Shown here: positions 33,087 to 44,029 of the stretch, piece after piece
Layout: every line of letters begins with the position of its first letter
Numbering within the stretch: the stretch's first letter is position 1
Origin: Primulina eburnea
Taxonomy: Eukaryota > Streptophyta > Magnoliopsida > Lamiales > Gesneriaceae
DNA: 64,000 bases
Assembly: GCF_022965805.1 (NCBI RefSeq)
Contig: NC_133114.1
Coordinates: 2,750,761 to 2,814,760, forward strand
Direction: 5' to 3'
Position numbers and translations under genes: made by a program
The notes under the pieces: generated by a model
Told to the model about the DNA's origin: nothing
Seen by the model: only the letters and a program-made list of their open reading frames with translations
The model's database searches: none

Positions 33087-33805
33087 TTGAATAAGTTCAA
33101 GATTATATATTAGTTTTTGTTTAATTTAATCAAACTATCAAAGTTGGTCTCATTTGATTTTAATGTTTCAACAATGTTTCCTTATATTGACTCCGAGCCT
33201 TGAGGTGCAAAATGTAGTAGCTCACTTCATTCAATGCCATAAAAATAAAATTAAAGTAAATTATAAATTTTTTATAATATTTGAGCACATGATCTAACTT
33301 GTAAATTAAAAAATATTAAAAATTGGGGAATGGGATTTGTATTTTGTTATCTGAAATATATATCTTGTATTTACACGAGCTAACTTGTATTTTTATTTAT
33401 ATGATTTCTTGTTTGTATTAATAATAATGAATAATTAAGAATAGGGTCCCAGCATCATCACAGCGGAAGTTACATTAAGTTAGCGCATGACCATTTTAAT
33501 TGTATCTTCTAGCTTTTCTAAAACAATATAATTTAATATTTTAAAAATTAGACAATGTTTAATTTATTAAAAATTTTGAGTCTTTAAATTTTAAATTTTA
33601 TCTACTATTTGTAATTATTAGTATTTTTTCGAGTAATACGAAATTTTGACGACAAAAGAAATATTTTCTTAACCTAAACAGCTTAATTAGTCAGTCATAC
33701 ATTTCAGCTTATATTTTACATGAAAATTTGAAAACTATAACATCATTAAAAAAAGAGAGAGAAGGAAAATCACCTAGAATATGTCTGACTCCCGATATAT
33801 TTAGG
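33087..33805. other. AT-rich intergenic sequence
   Basis: No gene, tRNA or structured repeat was recognised. The stretch 32,284-32,908 left of the preceding MITE is equally featureless. Confidence 0.4.
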
Positions 33806-35103
33806 GGGTGTATTCAATCTAAACTTTTAATGATTTTTTTTAAAATGTGGACTTTTGTGGAGTTGATGGTTTTTGATTGACTTTTATAGAATCTCATGGA
33901 ATTGTAAAACATATTTCATAAACTTTTTTTTCTAAATTTTTGTAGACTTTTGTAAACTTTTATAATTGTGAGTTATTTTTTATTAATTTCTTTTAAATAA
34001 TTATTGGACATGTATAACCTATTCAATTTTAATTTTTTTTATTTATGAAAATGTAAATGAATTTTACTTATTTAAATGTTAAATAAATTTAGTTTGTGAA
34101 AAACGACAAATGAACTATCCAATTTATTGAAATCAAAATTTCAATTCTTTATGTCAATTCAACATATTAATGAACAATATTTTTATAAGTTCATAATAAA
34201 ATTTTATTAAAATGAACAATCAAAATAATAAGTAGTTCTTGAGATAGCGTATTAGTTCTTGCTCGTTGTTGTTCTTGAGTATCAAATAACTGATCAAAGT
34301 TGTCATCTCTATAAACTTGTGCCGATGAAGACAATTGAGCTTCATTATCTGGTTCAATTTTTTTTAGAGAAGTTCAATTAAAGGACCATCTTAATTAATT
34401 TGGGAATGACAATCAAGAAAATAAAACTCTAAAATTAGATCCTACACTGAGAAAAAACTATGGCTCTTAAATCATTTACTGTATAGCATAAGAAAGAATA
34501 ATATGAATGCTGAAGTACTCCTAAGTTTTTTCAATAATCATACTGATTCAAGAAAAAACACAATTCATCATATGTCGGATCATTCATCATTTTTATGAGA
34601 TGAAAGAAAATTTATGAAATACAATAATCATAATGATTCAAGAAAAAAACAACAATTCATCTATTTTTACACATAAATATTGGCAATATAATAAATTCAA
34701 GAATGACCAATCATACCTTTGAATAGAAGAAATTTTTTTGAGAGGGTGAAGAACCCTAGAGATGGCTTGAGATAGAAGAGAGATAGCGTATTTTTCAAAA
34801 AAGAAAGTCCATCAAAATCTTTGGTATAGGTGGAAGAATATTTTAGATTTTCTGCAATTGTACATAAGGCTTCAAGGTTTGTACATTAATAATAAAATAA
34901 GAATCCTTGAAAATCTATGGATTTTTTGGATACCTCTTGACTTTTGGAGAGTTTTAAAAAGTCAAGTTTGAATACCACATGACTTTTTAAAACTCTACCA
35001 AAATCCATGTTGAATACCACTAAACATATATAGAGTCATTAAAAGTTTAGATTGAATACCTCTAGATTTTAAAATTCCATAAAAGTCATTAAAAGTTCAT
35101 ATT
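33806..35103 (-). mobile_element. PIF/Harbinger-like DNA transposon relic (about 1.3 kb)
   Basis: The left end reads TTA-GGGGGTGTATTCAATC...aaacttttaatga. The right side carries tcattaaaagtttagattg and, a little farther, tcattaaaagttcatattg, which are inverted matches. Subterminal repeats of actttttaaaactct are present in both orientations. On the minus strand, 34,250-34,360 reads DNFDQLFDTQEQQRARTN, which resembles the tail of a plant transposase. TTA fits the three-base target of this superfamily, but the right-hand copy is not clear. Superfamily is an inference. Confidence 0.5.
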
Positions 35104-35133
35104 GTAATTTATCTGTCAATGTAGATAGATTTA

Positions 35134-35499
35134 TGGTTAAGATTGGAACTTGGACCTAACTCAACTCCAAAAGCTAGCTAGGGAGGATTTTCCAAGTCAA
35201 TATATGTAACTCCATAGTTATTTATCCAAACGCCGATGTGGAACAACAAACACACACCCCTCCCGCCCAGGAATGAACATCTGGAGCGTGAAGTTTACAA
35301 ATGACCCAATTATGGGCAGAACATGTGACCCAATTATGGACAATACAACACATAACCGTGGAACCTGGGCTCTGATACCATGTTAAGATTACAACTTGGC
35401 CATAACTCAACTCCAAAAGCTAGCTCAAGGGGGGAGGATTGTCCAATTTCATATATGTTACTCCGAGGTTATTTATCCAACCGATGTGGGACAATAACA
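35134..35499 (-). mobile_element. TRIM (terminal-repeat retrotransposon in miniature), 366 bp
   Basis: Two 119-bp LTRs (35,134-35,252 and 35,381-35,499) share taactcaactccaaaagctagc and ccgatgtgg near the end. On the minus strand TGGTATCAGAGC (35,369-35,380) abuts the 5' LTR as a Met-tRNA primer-binding site, and a purine tract (minus cctgggcgggaggggtgt) abuts the 3' LTR. The internal part is about 128 bp and encodes nothing. No clean target duplication was found. Confidence 0.8.
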
Positions 35500-35694
35500 T
35501 TCATAATCTGATTTTATGATTTCTCTGGGGAAAATCACAAAATTCAAGCTATCAAAATGACACCAAATTTGTCGTGAAACACCATCCATCCAAAGCGTTG
35601 GTGGCGGACGAAGAAATGTGACCAAAGGAAGCATAGGTCACTATTCGTGCGGGCCAAACTTCAGTGAACAATCCATTCAGAGAAAGAAAAAAAT

Positions 35695-35846
35695 GATTTC
35701 TCACTTCTTTATTCGTGAGATTAATCAATTCTGTTTATATTTACGATAAAAAAATAAAGTTTTTCACATAAAAGTAATTTTTTTCATTTGTGACCTAAAT
35801 AGAATATTCATCTCACAAAATTAACCCATAAAATCGTCTCATATGA
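35695..35846 (-). repeat. MITE, degenerate copy
   Basis: It is recognisable by order of landmarks (ttcgtgagattaatcaattc, cacataaaagtaatttttttc, cccataaaatcgtctcata), with many substitutions. It appears to be the oldest copy in the window. Confidence 0.55.
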
Positions 35847-35880
35847 GTTAGTGTGAAAAAGAAAAAACAAACAAAAAAGA

Positions 35881-36064
35881 CAAAAACTTGTGTGAGACGG
35901 TTTCACAGGGTCGTGTTTTATGAGACATATCTCTTATTTGGATCATCCACGAAAAAGTATTAATTTTTATGCTAAAATTATTACTTTTTATTGTGAATAT
36001 TGATAGGATTGACCGTCTCATATATAAAGATTTGTGAAATTGTTTCACAAAAGATCTACTCATG
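35881..36064 (+). repeat. MITE, full-length copy
   Basis: It opens aacttgtgtgagacggtttcac and closes gtgaaattgtttcacaaaag, with the internal landmarks present. It lies head-on to the degenerate copy just left of it. Confidence 0.75.
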
Positions 36065-37190
36065 AAAGAATGCCCAGCACCAAATTATGTACATGCAATA
36101 TATTATTGTGTCGTTTAAAATTTGATCAAAATTATCCTGTCAACTTCGAGTCCTCTAAAATATCTTTCGTGGTAAAAGGGAAAATTGTTTTCTATTGAAT
36201 GAAGGATCCAATATAGACTTTCCCCAATCAAGGCGGCTTCAAAGTGCTTTAAGGAACAAAATAGAATGTATTCGTTTCATCCAATGATGATTTTAGTTAC
36301 TTTGACGACATCGAAAGTTGTTCTCGATTAGATTTAATAAAATCACACGTGAATGTATTTGTTCCATTTCATTTTAAAAAGAAAATAACAATCCATAGCC
36401 GGTGTAAAATTCGAACCTTATTTGAACTAAGAGTAGGTTTATTATGAGAGAATCTCATTAATTTATATCCATGATACATCGATCAGTTCCATATCTAGAA
36501 CAAAAAAACAATGTTTTTATGATACTTTTTCATGGGTCGAATCGGATCGAAGAATCGGCTAAGAAAATTGATTCATGAGACGATTCAACGAGAGTTTGTG
36601 TGTTTAATTAAATCAAAGTAAAAAGCATGAACTAAAAAAAAAAAACAAAACAAAAAACAAATCCCGGGTTTTCGCAGCGGATTTTGGTCCAACAATTGTC
36701 GAGGAAGATTTAAAAACTAATTAGTATGACAATAATTAGTCTGCGAATAATAAATATCAGAATTAGAATAAATAGTGAAACATTTATTTATCTGTATATT
36801 TTTCATAAATTTTTTGACAATTGTGGAGGGCCTGAAATTGTATATGACTTCTGACAATTCGGACAAGAGAAATTAACTTTGACCAGCAAAAGTCGACAAT
36901 ATATTTTTAACGAGAAGTGATTAAAATGATATGAGAAGTTGATCACCTTAAATTTCTATATTTTGTTTATCAAATTCGAAAATGATCCTGCTTAACGAAC
37001 CGCTGAGCTCGAGCTATTATCGAGTTTAATAATATTAAAATTAACCGAGCTTGAGCCTCGTAATAAAATCCCGAGCTTGTATATACATTAAACCACTGAG
37101 ATGGAGCAAGATATTGTTCAGCTTAAGTCAGATTATTTACATCTTAGTTGGAGGTGGAAAAATATGGGGATACCGGTGAAGAGAAAACTG
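36065..37190. other. Intergenic sequence without recognised genes
   Basis: AT-rich DNA. A very worn MITE-like stretch may lie at about 36,430-36,600 (tatgagagaatctcatt ... tcatgagacgattcaac). Nothing else could be supported. Confidence 0.35.
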
Positions 37191-37194
37191 AGTA

Positions 37195-37400
37195 TTGTTG
37201 CGAAGTTGAGTCTAAAATGGGGTAGATGAGATTTTAACTATGTGGGTATTACCTTAACTTCATTTCAACGGATAAGATTTTGTCACACATACAATTTCTA
37301 AAAAAAAAAGTGGGTCCTATATATATATGGACAAATCTTGGCCATCCATCCTATCATGAGGACAATATCGACATAGGTATGATTAAATAAACCCTCAAAT
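37195..37400 (+). repeat. Dispersed repeat, copy 1 (matches 55,600-55,820 inverted)
   Basis: Shared strings include ttgtcacacatacaatttc, tggacaaatctt and catccatcctatcatgagg, in the same order as the reverse complement of 55,600-55,820. The family is not recognised and no terminal repeats were resolved. Confidence 0.55.
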
Positions 37401-37539
37401 AGATGGTCAATATTATAATAATGTCCTTGTCTAGATTTTATATACAAATAAAATTGAGTGTATTTAAACCCACTCATTAAAATGACTAAGTGATTTTTTT
37501 AAGAGGTTAATATATTTGATGCTCACTGAAAATTTAGGG

Positions 37540-37790
37540 TCTGATTCCAACAAGTGACACTAGTCCAGACACATGCTTCGAATTTGACCTGAGCCTGAAA
37601 TCGCGAAAAAGACCGTTAGAAGGGGGCCAAGAATGTGTCCCGGCATAGCCCCTCCAACACTCAAGTTAACTGGGCCTATCATGGACCTTCTATCTTAGTT
37701 AGGGATGGGCCAGAACCCACGATCCGGTGTGGGCTCGATTGGGATGGACTCATCCATGATGCATCAATATTATTAAATGATAGAGATTTA
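37540..37790. other. Moderately GC-rich intergenic patch, possible repeat fragment
   Basis: The stretch around aaaaagaccgttagaaggg and cccctccaacactcaagtta differs in composition from its AT-rich neighbours. It encodes no protein. The nature is unknown. Confidence 0.25.
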
Positions 37791-37995
37791 ACTACTCGTG
37801 GTCGATGAAAAAAATTATAGTAATTAAGTTACCCAATTTGGTGGTTAACTATGGAATTCATTTTAAGATATGGTTATACAAATACTTGTGAACAAATAAA
37901 ATCAAACAATTTTAATGTTAATTAGGAATCAAATATACCATTTAGTTACGAGGCAGCAGGCGTATAAGGGGTTCATAGTTAATATTTTAAAAGTG

Positions 37996-38137
37996 GGTCT
38001 CATGTCAATTTTACTCATATTCACAATAAAAAGTAGTACTCTTAGCATAAAAAGTAATACTTTTTCATGGTTGACCCAAATAAGAGATATGTCTCACAAA
38101 TACGACTCGTGAGACCGTCTCACACAAGTTTTTGCCA
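37996..38137 (-). repeat. MITE, left-truncated copy
   Basis: It begins inside the element (tctcatgtcaattttactcat) and closes gtgagaccgtctcacacaag. Another short fragment in the opposite orientation follows at 38,199-38,277. Confidence 0.75.
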
Positions 38138-38277
38138 TAATTTAAACAATAAAATAATATTTTGAAATCTAATTACAAAATTTATACCAAAATAAATTTT
38201 TTTTGGAATATAAGTAGAATTGACATGTCTCATTCGTGATATTGTCTCATAAAAGATTTACTTATACTTAATTGGCC

Positions 38278-38974
38278 TGCTTCATAGACTTATCGGACAT
38301 ACCTAATTTTTAGCATCAAATGCTCGTGCAATTAATCTATACAACACACAATTTAAGTGAAAATAAAAAATCCACAATGCAAAAACATTTTTTTCCCTAT
38401 AATTCAATTATACAGAGAAAATTTAGATAGAATTTTACTAATATCCTTTTACATAACACTATATCTTTCTGAAAAAATATTCACCATTTTGCTCGGTTCA
38501 TAGATCTTAATAATAATTTATATTTAAAATCATACGAGCTAAATATTTTTCTTTTAAATATTTTTTCAGTTAAAGTAGGTATAAAACTCTAACAAAAAAC
38601 TATCCCAAAAAAAAAAAATACTCTACAAAAAATAGTTTATCAAAAATGGATGATCACATAGTAAGTTTTTAAAATAAATACCATGAAAAAAATTTAAAAA
38701 TATATATATATAAAAAGCATTATGAAAAGCCGGCTCCGAGCCCCTGAATTCTCACAAATTTATTTCTATTGATTGGAAATATGATAATTTGATTTCAAGA
38801 TTATTTGTTTTCTAACATTTAAAAAAACATATTAGAGATCGACCAACATTACGATTTAGTAGACTACATAGATTTTAGAATAGGGAGTAGAGACTTTTTT
38901 TAAAAAAAATCTGAATTCGGTAGACCCATAAAAAAAACTTTAGAGGAGAGGTCCTCTGAAATATGCGCAAAGGG
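38278..38974. other. AT-rich intergenic sequence
   Basis: No gene or structured element was recognised. Confidence 0.35.
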
Positions 38975-38984
38975 TCTATCTAAA

Positions 38985-39412
38985 TTATTGGTGGAAAAAA
39001 ATATCGAATTTTCGGTATACTGTGATTACCGTAATGAAAAAAAATATCGAATTTATCGAATTTTCGGTATTCCGAAGATTTCGGTACGATACGGTAGCAA
39101 TACCGAATTTTTCGGTACTATAATAATATGCAATTTGAAAATTTCAGTGTATATCAGAATACCAAAATATTGAAAAAATATACAAAAATTTTAAAATATA
39201 TAATATTTTAAAACAATAAATTTATAAACATTTTAAAATGTAAAGTTTTTTTTCGGTATAAAACGGTATATACCGATATAATACCGAAATGTCAGTATAC
39301 CGTACACTTTCGGTATAATGAACATGCTAGTTATATGTATCCAAATTTTCGACATGATATCGGTATGAATTTTCTAATATCGTAATTTTCGGTACGGTAC
39401 GAGATATCACCC
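38985..39412. repeat. TCGGTATACCG-rich repeat, unidentified
   Basis: The stretch is dense in ttttcggta, ataccgaa and cggtataccg in both orientations, giving extensive inverted pairing. The right edge (gagatatcacccctaat) looks like an element end. It is probably a degenerate DNA transposon. The 61-codon frame in it is a by-product of the repeats. Confidence 0.45.
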
Positions 39413-39688
39413 CTAATCGAAATATAGCATGCTAAATTTCTTGTTTGCTGAATTTTAACACTTACTTATTTTTATGATTTATAGCATGTCAACAAAACTT
39501 ATAAATATACAACATTTTATTTATGAGTAAAAATATTATATGGTTAATTTTTTTTTAATTCTTTAGAGGTGAAATTTTTTTAGTTAACAAAATTACACTT
39601 TTTATATTTATTAATGGAAATACACCTCTACATGGCGCCATGACAAATTAAATTTATACATTTACTAATACTTTATATATAAAAAAAA

Positions 39689-39843
39689 GAGTAGGTCTCT
39701 TGTGAGCCAGTCTCACTAATCTTTATCTGTGAGACATGTCAACCCTACCTATATTCACAATAAAAATAATATTCATGGATGACTCAAATAAGAGATCTCA
39801 CAAAATACGACTCGTTAGACCGTCTCACACAAGTTTTTGCCAT
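39689..39843 (-). repeat. MITE, copy with internal deletion
   Basis: It opens cttgtgagccagtctcac and closes gttagaccgtctcacacaag. The central actcttagcataaaaagta segment is missing. Confidence 0.75.
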
Positions 39844-40854
39844 AAAAAAATACAAATTGAAAAGAGTTGAAGCATGGTTATGAAACATAATTTACCTTAT
39901 CTTCTTGTTATTAAAAGAGTCGAATGACTTTAAAAAAATATATATATAGTCAAGGGTAATTTTTCCGATTATAAACAAAAAAAGTAGAAAAAATATATAT
40001 ATATTTTTATCACAAATTTATATGTAAATCTTATCCCGAAAATAATAGGGAAGTTATTAAAATATTTGTTGTAATAATATTTTTTTAAAAAGTTTTTAGC
40101 TGCGTATATAAAACGTGAGCATTAAATACAGATCTGAGGTTGGGGGTGTGAAGAAACTTCGAGGAAATAGTGTTTCTTGAGTCTAGAATATAATTGAATC
40201 TGTCCTAGTCCCGTGTGGATAGCAGTACTATTTGTCCCCCGGCCAGAAAATATAGAAATACAACTGGGTTTTCGTATTTTCGGGGGTATGTCTGTCTATT
40301 ATTGATTGGAAATAGTCTATTTCAAGATTGATTTTTTATTGTTTCGGATCGGTTTTTTTGGTGGGTTTTCGATCGTTCTCAATTGGGTTCTCGTTTTTCA
40401 GGAGTTTTGACTTTTAAATTTCAAGTCGTGGTGGCAACTAAAAAGGTAAATCCTTTGATTTTCTGCATTGAATTGCGTCGACAAAAGCTGAAGGATTTGG
40501 CTTTGTTAAATTTATCTTTGATTGTTGCTGAGGTTGCAAGTCATTTGGATGGCCGGTGGTTTCTTTTTCTGTTAAAGTGATGATGGAAGCTTGGGCTTGA
40601 GTTTTGAATTATTTATTTGCAGATGTGCTTTCTGGACTTGATATTGGTATATCTTGGGGATTTACGGTTGTTTCTTTGATGATCTAAAGTTTTTGTTCCG
40701 ACATTTTATCCAGAAGTTGGCATATTATCTTGCTTGTTAAATGCATATTAATTGAACTTTGAAATCGGGTGCTAAGGTTGAATAAGAAGAGTACATTATT
40801 GGAATTCTTTGCTAGTTTCCTGTACTTATCAATTAGTGATAATTTTGGAAGATA
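39844..40854 (+). promoter_or_regulatory. Upstream and probable 5' leader region of the CorA-like gene
   Basis: Base composition rises from about 40,130 onward, and several pyrimidine-rich stretches followed by ag occur (for example gttctcgtttttcag at 40,386-40,400). This suggests a leader with an untranslated-region intron, but the splice sites are not decided. The 65-codon frame at 40,383 has no protein features. Confidence 0.35.
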
Positions 40855-42725
40855 ATGGATCTAAACCATATGAATGGAGAGGGGGAGGATCCAGATAGAG
40901 AACCACTAGCGGGCAGAAATTCTAAAGAAAGCCATTTTAACCTCTCCCGTTACCCCGGTGCCGTGAGACAGAAAGCTTATATATTCGATGGTGAAGGGAG
41001 TTATTATAACAAGGAATGGGATCTTATGGAGGGTAGAGGCAAAGAATTCTGTTGGTATCATGTCGAGCTTCCGAAAGGAAACCAGAAACTTTCACAATCA
41101 GCACAATATCTTATTGACGTTCTTTGCCCGCCCTTGAAGCTTCAAGACATACTCTCACTCGTTAGCAATGGACCCTTTTGTGGGTACGTTGATGGTGCTC
41201 TGGTATTCCGAGTTAATTCACCTGGTCCTGCTTCTAGTAAATTTACGTTTAGAATTGCTGCAAGAGTTACTGAGCGTTCGATTATTACAGTTTCTTTGGG
41301 TCGTGTTCCGAGACTGGGATTCTCGCCAGTGTACGAGTCTTTGCTGTCGGAGATTCCGGTTGTGGAGAGTCCTGGTTATGGGAATACAGAGCAGAAGGAT
41401 AGGGGTGGTGGGATGGTGATTCAAGAACATGTTCTTGATTTTCTTTTGACGATGAATCATTCTGAGGAAGCTGATAATCCTGTTCCTAGAAATGTTTCAA
41501 ATCTTGTTGTTCATATAATCGATACTCATGTGGATCAACTTCAAGATGTTGTTTCCAAGCTTGAGATTGAGATGAACTCGATCGAGTTCGAACTGGACAG
41601 AGGTACATTTTTTTCGAATGCAATATGTGAACTGATCTCATGAAAATGCTAATCTTGGTCTGTCTGTGGAATCAGTAAATTATGCATATTTTGTCGATCT
41701 TCTGCCGCTGGAGTATGTAGATGAAACTAGTTCTCGTGACTGCATTTGGAATTCGATTAATAATGCTGCATAAAGTTTTCAATGTTCTTTTTTCTGCATC
41801 TACGTGCACCTAACACACACACACACACACCCTCTCTTGTAATTATATGAAAACTTTCACAAACAATAAGATGGAAATTCGATTTTCATTTCAATTTTTG
41901 GAGTATCATTGCCTTTGTAATACATAATTTTTGATCTGGTTACAGGTGGTTTTGCTTTGAAGAAACAAATGTTAGATGACAGAAAATTTCCAAAGTTGCA
42001 TCTCGACTTGCAACGACTATTACAGGTTCTCAACATTTGATACATGGTCAAATGAAGTTAGTGAAGAGGCCAAATTCTGATTCATATTCTAATTTCATTG
42101 ATCTTATCCATGTTTTACCAAACTACAGGTGATTGCACACGGTGAGCAAGTATTCCCTCGAGTTAAGGAGAAATGTTCATCAAAAGAGTGGTTTGCGCAC
42201 GAAGATGTAAACGCCTTAGAGGAGTTGATTGGACGTATAAGGAGACTGAAGGAGAATGTTGGGTTTATCGCAAACCGTATAACAGCAATTCAAGCCGGCC
42301 TCGACAGCTGGCAATCCGAGCAAATAAACAGAAAACTATACTATCTTTCTTTCCTTTCCATCATATTTCTTCCATTATCAATAATCACAGGAGGTCAGTT
42401 CTTCACCTAGCTCTCCTTTGTATCTTTTCCACACCCAGTAATTAGTTTCTTTTCTTTTTCAGTCTTCGGGATGAACGTGGGAGGAGTTCCATGGACCGTG
42501 CAACGAGATCCAGCTTTGAAGGACGGCTTTCGCAACGTGATGTTTCTCTGTTTTACAATGCTAGTGATTGTTCTCTTGTGCTTCATTTTCCCAGCTCTCT
42601 ATAATCGTATAACCGAGTGGCGTAGAAAGGAGGTCTTGAAAAAAAGTTATTCTTTAACTAAGAAATCCTACATCAGGACAACTGGGGTAGAAAGATCTGA
42701 AAAGGAAGGATACTTGCGGCTTTAG
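40855..42725 (+). CDS. CorA-like magnesium transporter family protein (4 exons, 451 aa)
   Basis: A CorA/Mrs2-related membrane protein expected to carry Mg2+ (or another divalent ion). Exons: 40,855-41,602, 41,946-42,025, 42,129-42,393 and 42,463-42,725; all introns are GT-AG and phases agree. The long N-terminal domain is cytosolic, with a helical stalk (LVVHIIDTHVDQLQDVVSKLE, ENVGFIANRITAIQAGLDSW). The first membrane helix is near 344-364 and the second near 390-410. The CorA signature G367-M368-N369 sits between them (VFGMNVGGVPW), and the tail is basic. From memory it belongs to the Arabidopsis At2g42950/At1g29820-type group rather than the MRS2 group. Start ATG precedes the conserved MDLNHMNGE region. 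A reading that ignores splicing runs past the first donor into a stop at 41,641. Confidence 0.9.
41813..41830. repeat. (AC)n microsatellite in intron 1 of the CorA-like gene
   Basis: Nine AC units in a row lie between exons 1 and 2. Confidence 0.9.
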
Positions 42726-43840
42726 GCCTTAAATTCATCAGCCTTTGTTTTCTGGTAAATTTGTGTGCAGATAGCTTCCGTTCCATTATTTGTTCTTGAA
42801 TTTCTTTCCATTTTTTTCAGAATTTTCCAGAATTTGGAGGAGACTGTAAGATATTTTAATGCATGAATATATATATATATATATTTCTTCTGGTTGATCG
42901 AAAACTTGTTAGAAATTTACTTGAAAATAAGAAGACAGTGGCTCGTTCATAGACTCATCCTCCCAGTATTCCAGTTGCCAGCCAGATTCTGTCATGAAAA
43001 TAATAAATAATTTTAATAACACTCTCGTCAAGTTTGTTTAAATATAAGAAAAGTACAAATTTTAGAAAGAGGTAAAAATTTACGTGAGACGATGTCACCG
43101 TTCGTATTTTATGAGACGGATCTCTCATTTGGGTAATCAATGAAAAATATTAATTTTTTTGGTAAGAATATTATTTTTTATTGTGAATTACAGTGAGACC
43201 TTCTGATAAAAGACCTACTCGTAGAAGTATATGGAAAGCAAAAAGTTTTCATATTTATTTATTATTTTATATAAATCGCAAGAAATATATATTATTTAAA
43301 TATAATTGAGTATTTTTTAATATGACAAACCTAATAAATGTAATATAATCTCTATTATATATCTTAGGTTGAAAAGTTTGATGATTAATCATGGTTCAAT
43401 TTACCAAGGATCAATTAATTTTTTATTTTATTTTTTATTTAAAGGGTCAAAAAAATATTAAATCTAAGTCATGATGAATAATAAAACGTTTCATCGATTT
43501 AGAGAGTGTTAAGTTCAGCAAATACCATAAAATTGTTTAATGAGTAAAAAAGTGTTGGACGATCGAGAAATCTTATCCGATTGAGATCAAAAAAAATGTA
43601 TATGGATAATAAATCATAATATTTTGCTTAAATAGTTATGAAAATATACTATTTTTTTATGAAAGAGTTTAAACTATTTAAATTGAATTCGAATAATTTT
43701 ATGTGATTATCAAATTAAATATATGTTTAATGATAAATAATTATTGATAATAATAATATTTTATTATTAAGTATTAATTATTATTGTTATTATCATTAAA
43801 AATATATTATAATATTTGTTCTGAAGAGCATATAAGTTCA
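42726..43840. other. Intergenic region between the CorA-like and MYBBP1A-like genes
   Basis: It begins with the 3' untranslated region of the CorA-like gene and contains one MITE (43,072-43,221). The rest is strongly AT-rich with no coding signal. Confidence 0.4.
43072..43221 (+). repeat. MITE, shortened copy
   Basis: It opens tacgtgagacgatgtcac and keeps tttatgagacggatctctcat and tattgtgaat. The right end is shortened (cagtgagaccttctg). Confidence 0.65.
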
Positions 43841-43986
43841 TCCCTTTGGCCGAAACCCTCAATTTTCTCCGAAGACCCTCGACCGCCACCCTCTCCAACA
43901 CATCTCTCCTCCACTAATCTTCCCCCCGCCGCCTCTGCTTCCGCGTAAGATCTTTTTGCCACATTTCACTTATTTCCACTTATCAG

Positions 43987-43995
43987 AAACCCTAA
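43987..43995 (+). promoter_or_regulatory. Telo-box AAACCCTAA in the leader of the MYBBP1A-like gene
   Basis: AAACCCTAA lies 35 bases before the ATG, and a related aaaccctc is at about 43,853. Telo-boxes are common near the starts of plant ribosome-biogenesis and translation genes, which fits the predicted nucleolar role. The surrounding leader (43,840-44,029) is pyrimidine-rich. Confidence 0.5.
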
Positions 43996-44029
43996 TATCT
44001 ACAGATAATTGTAGTTGTGATTAACGAGA

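Noticed and set aside
36430..36600. Possible further MITE copy
   Set aside because: Only two weak end-like strings were seen and the interior does not follow the family order.
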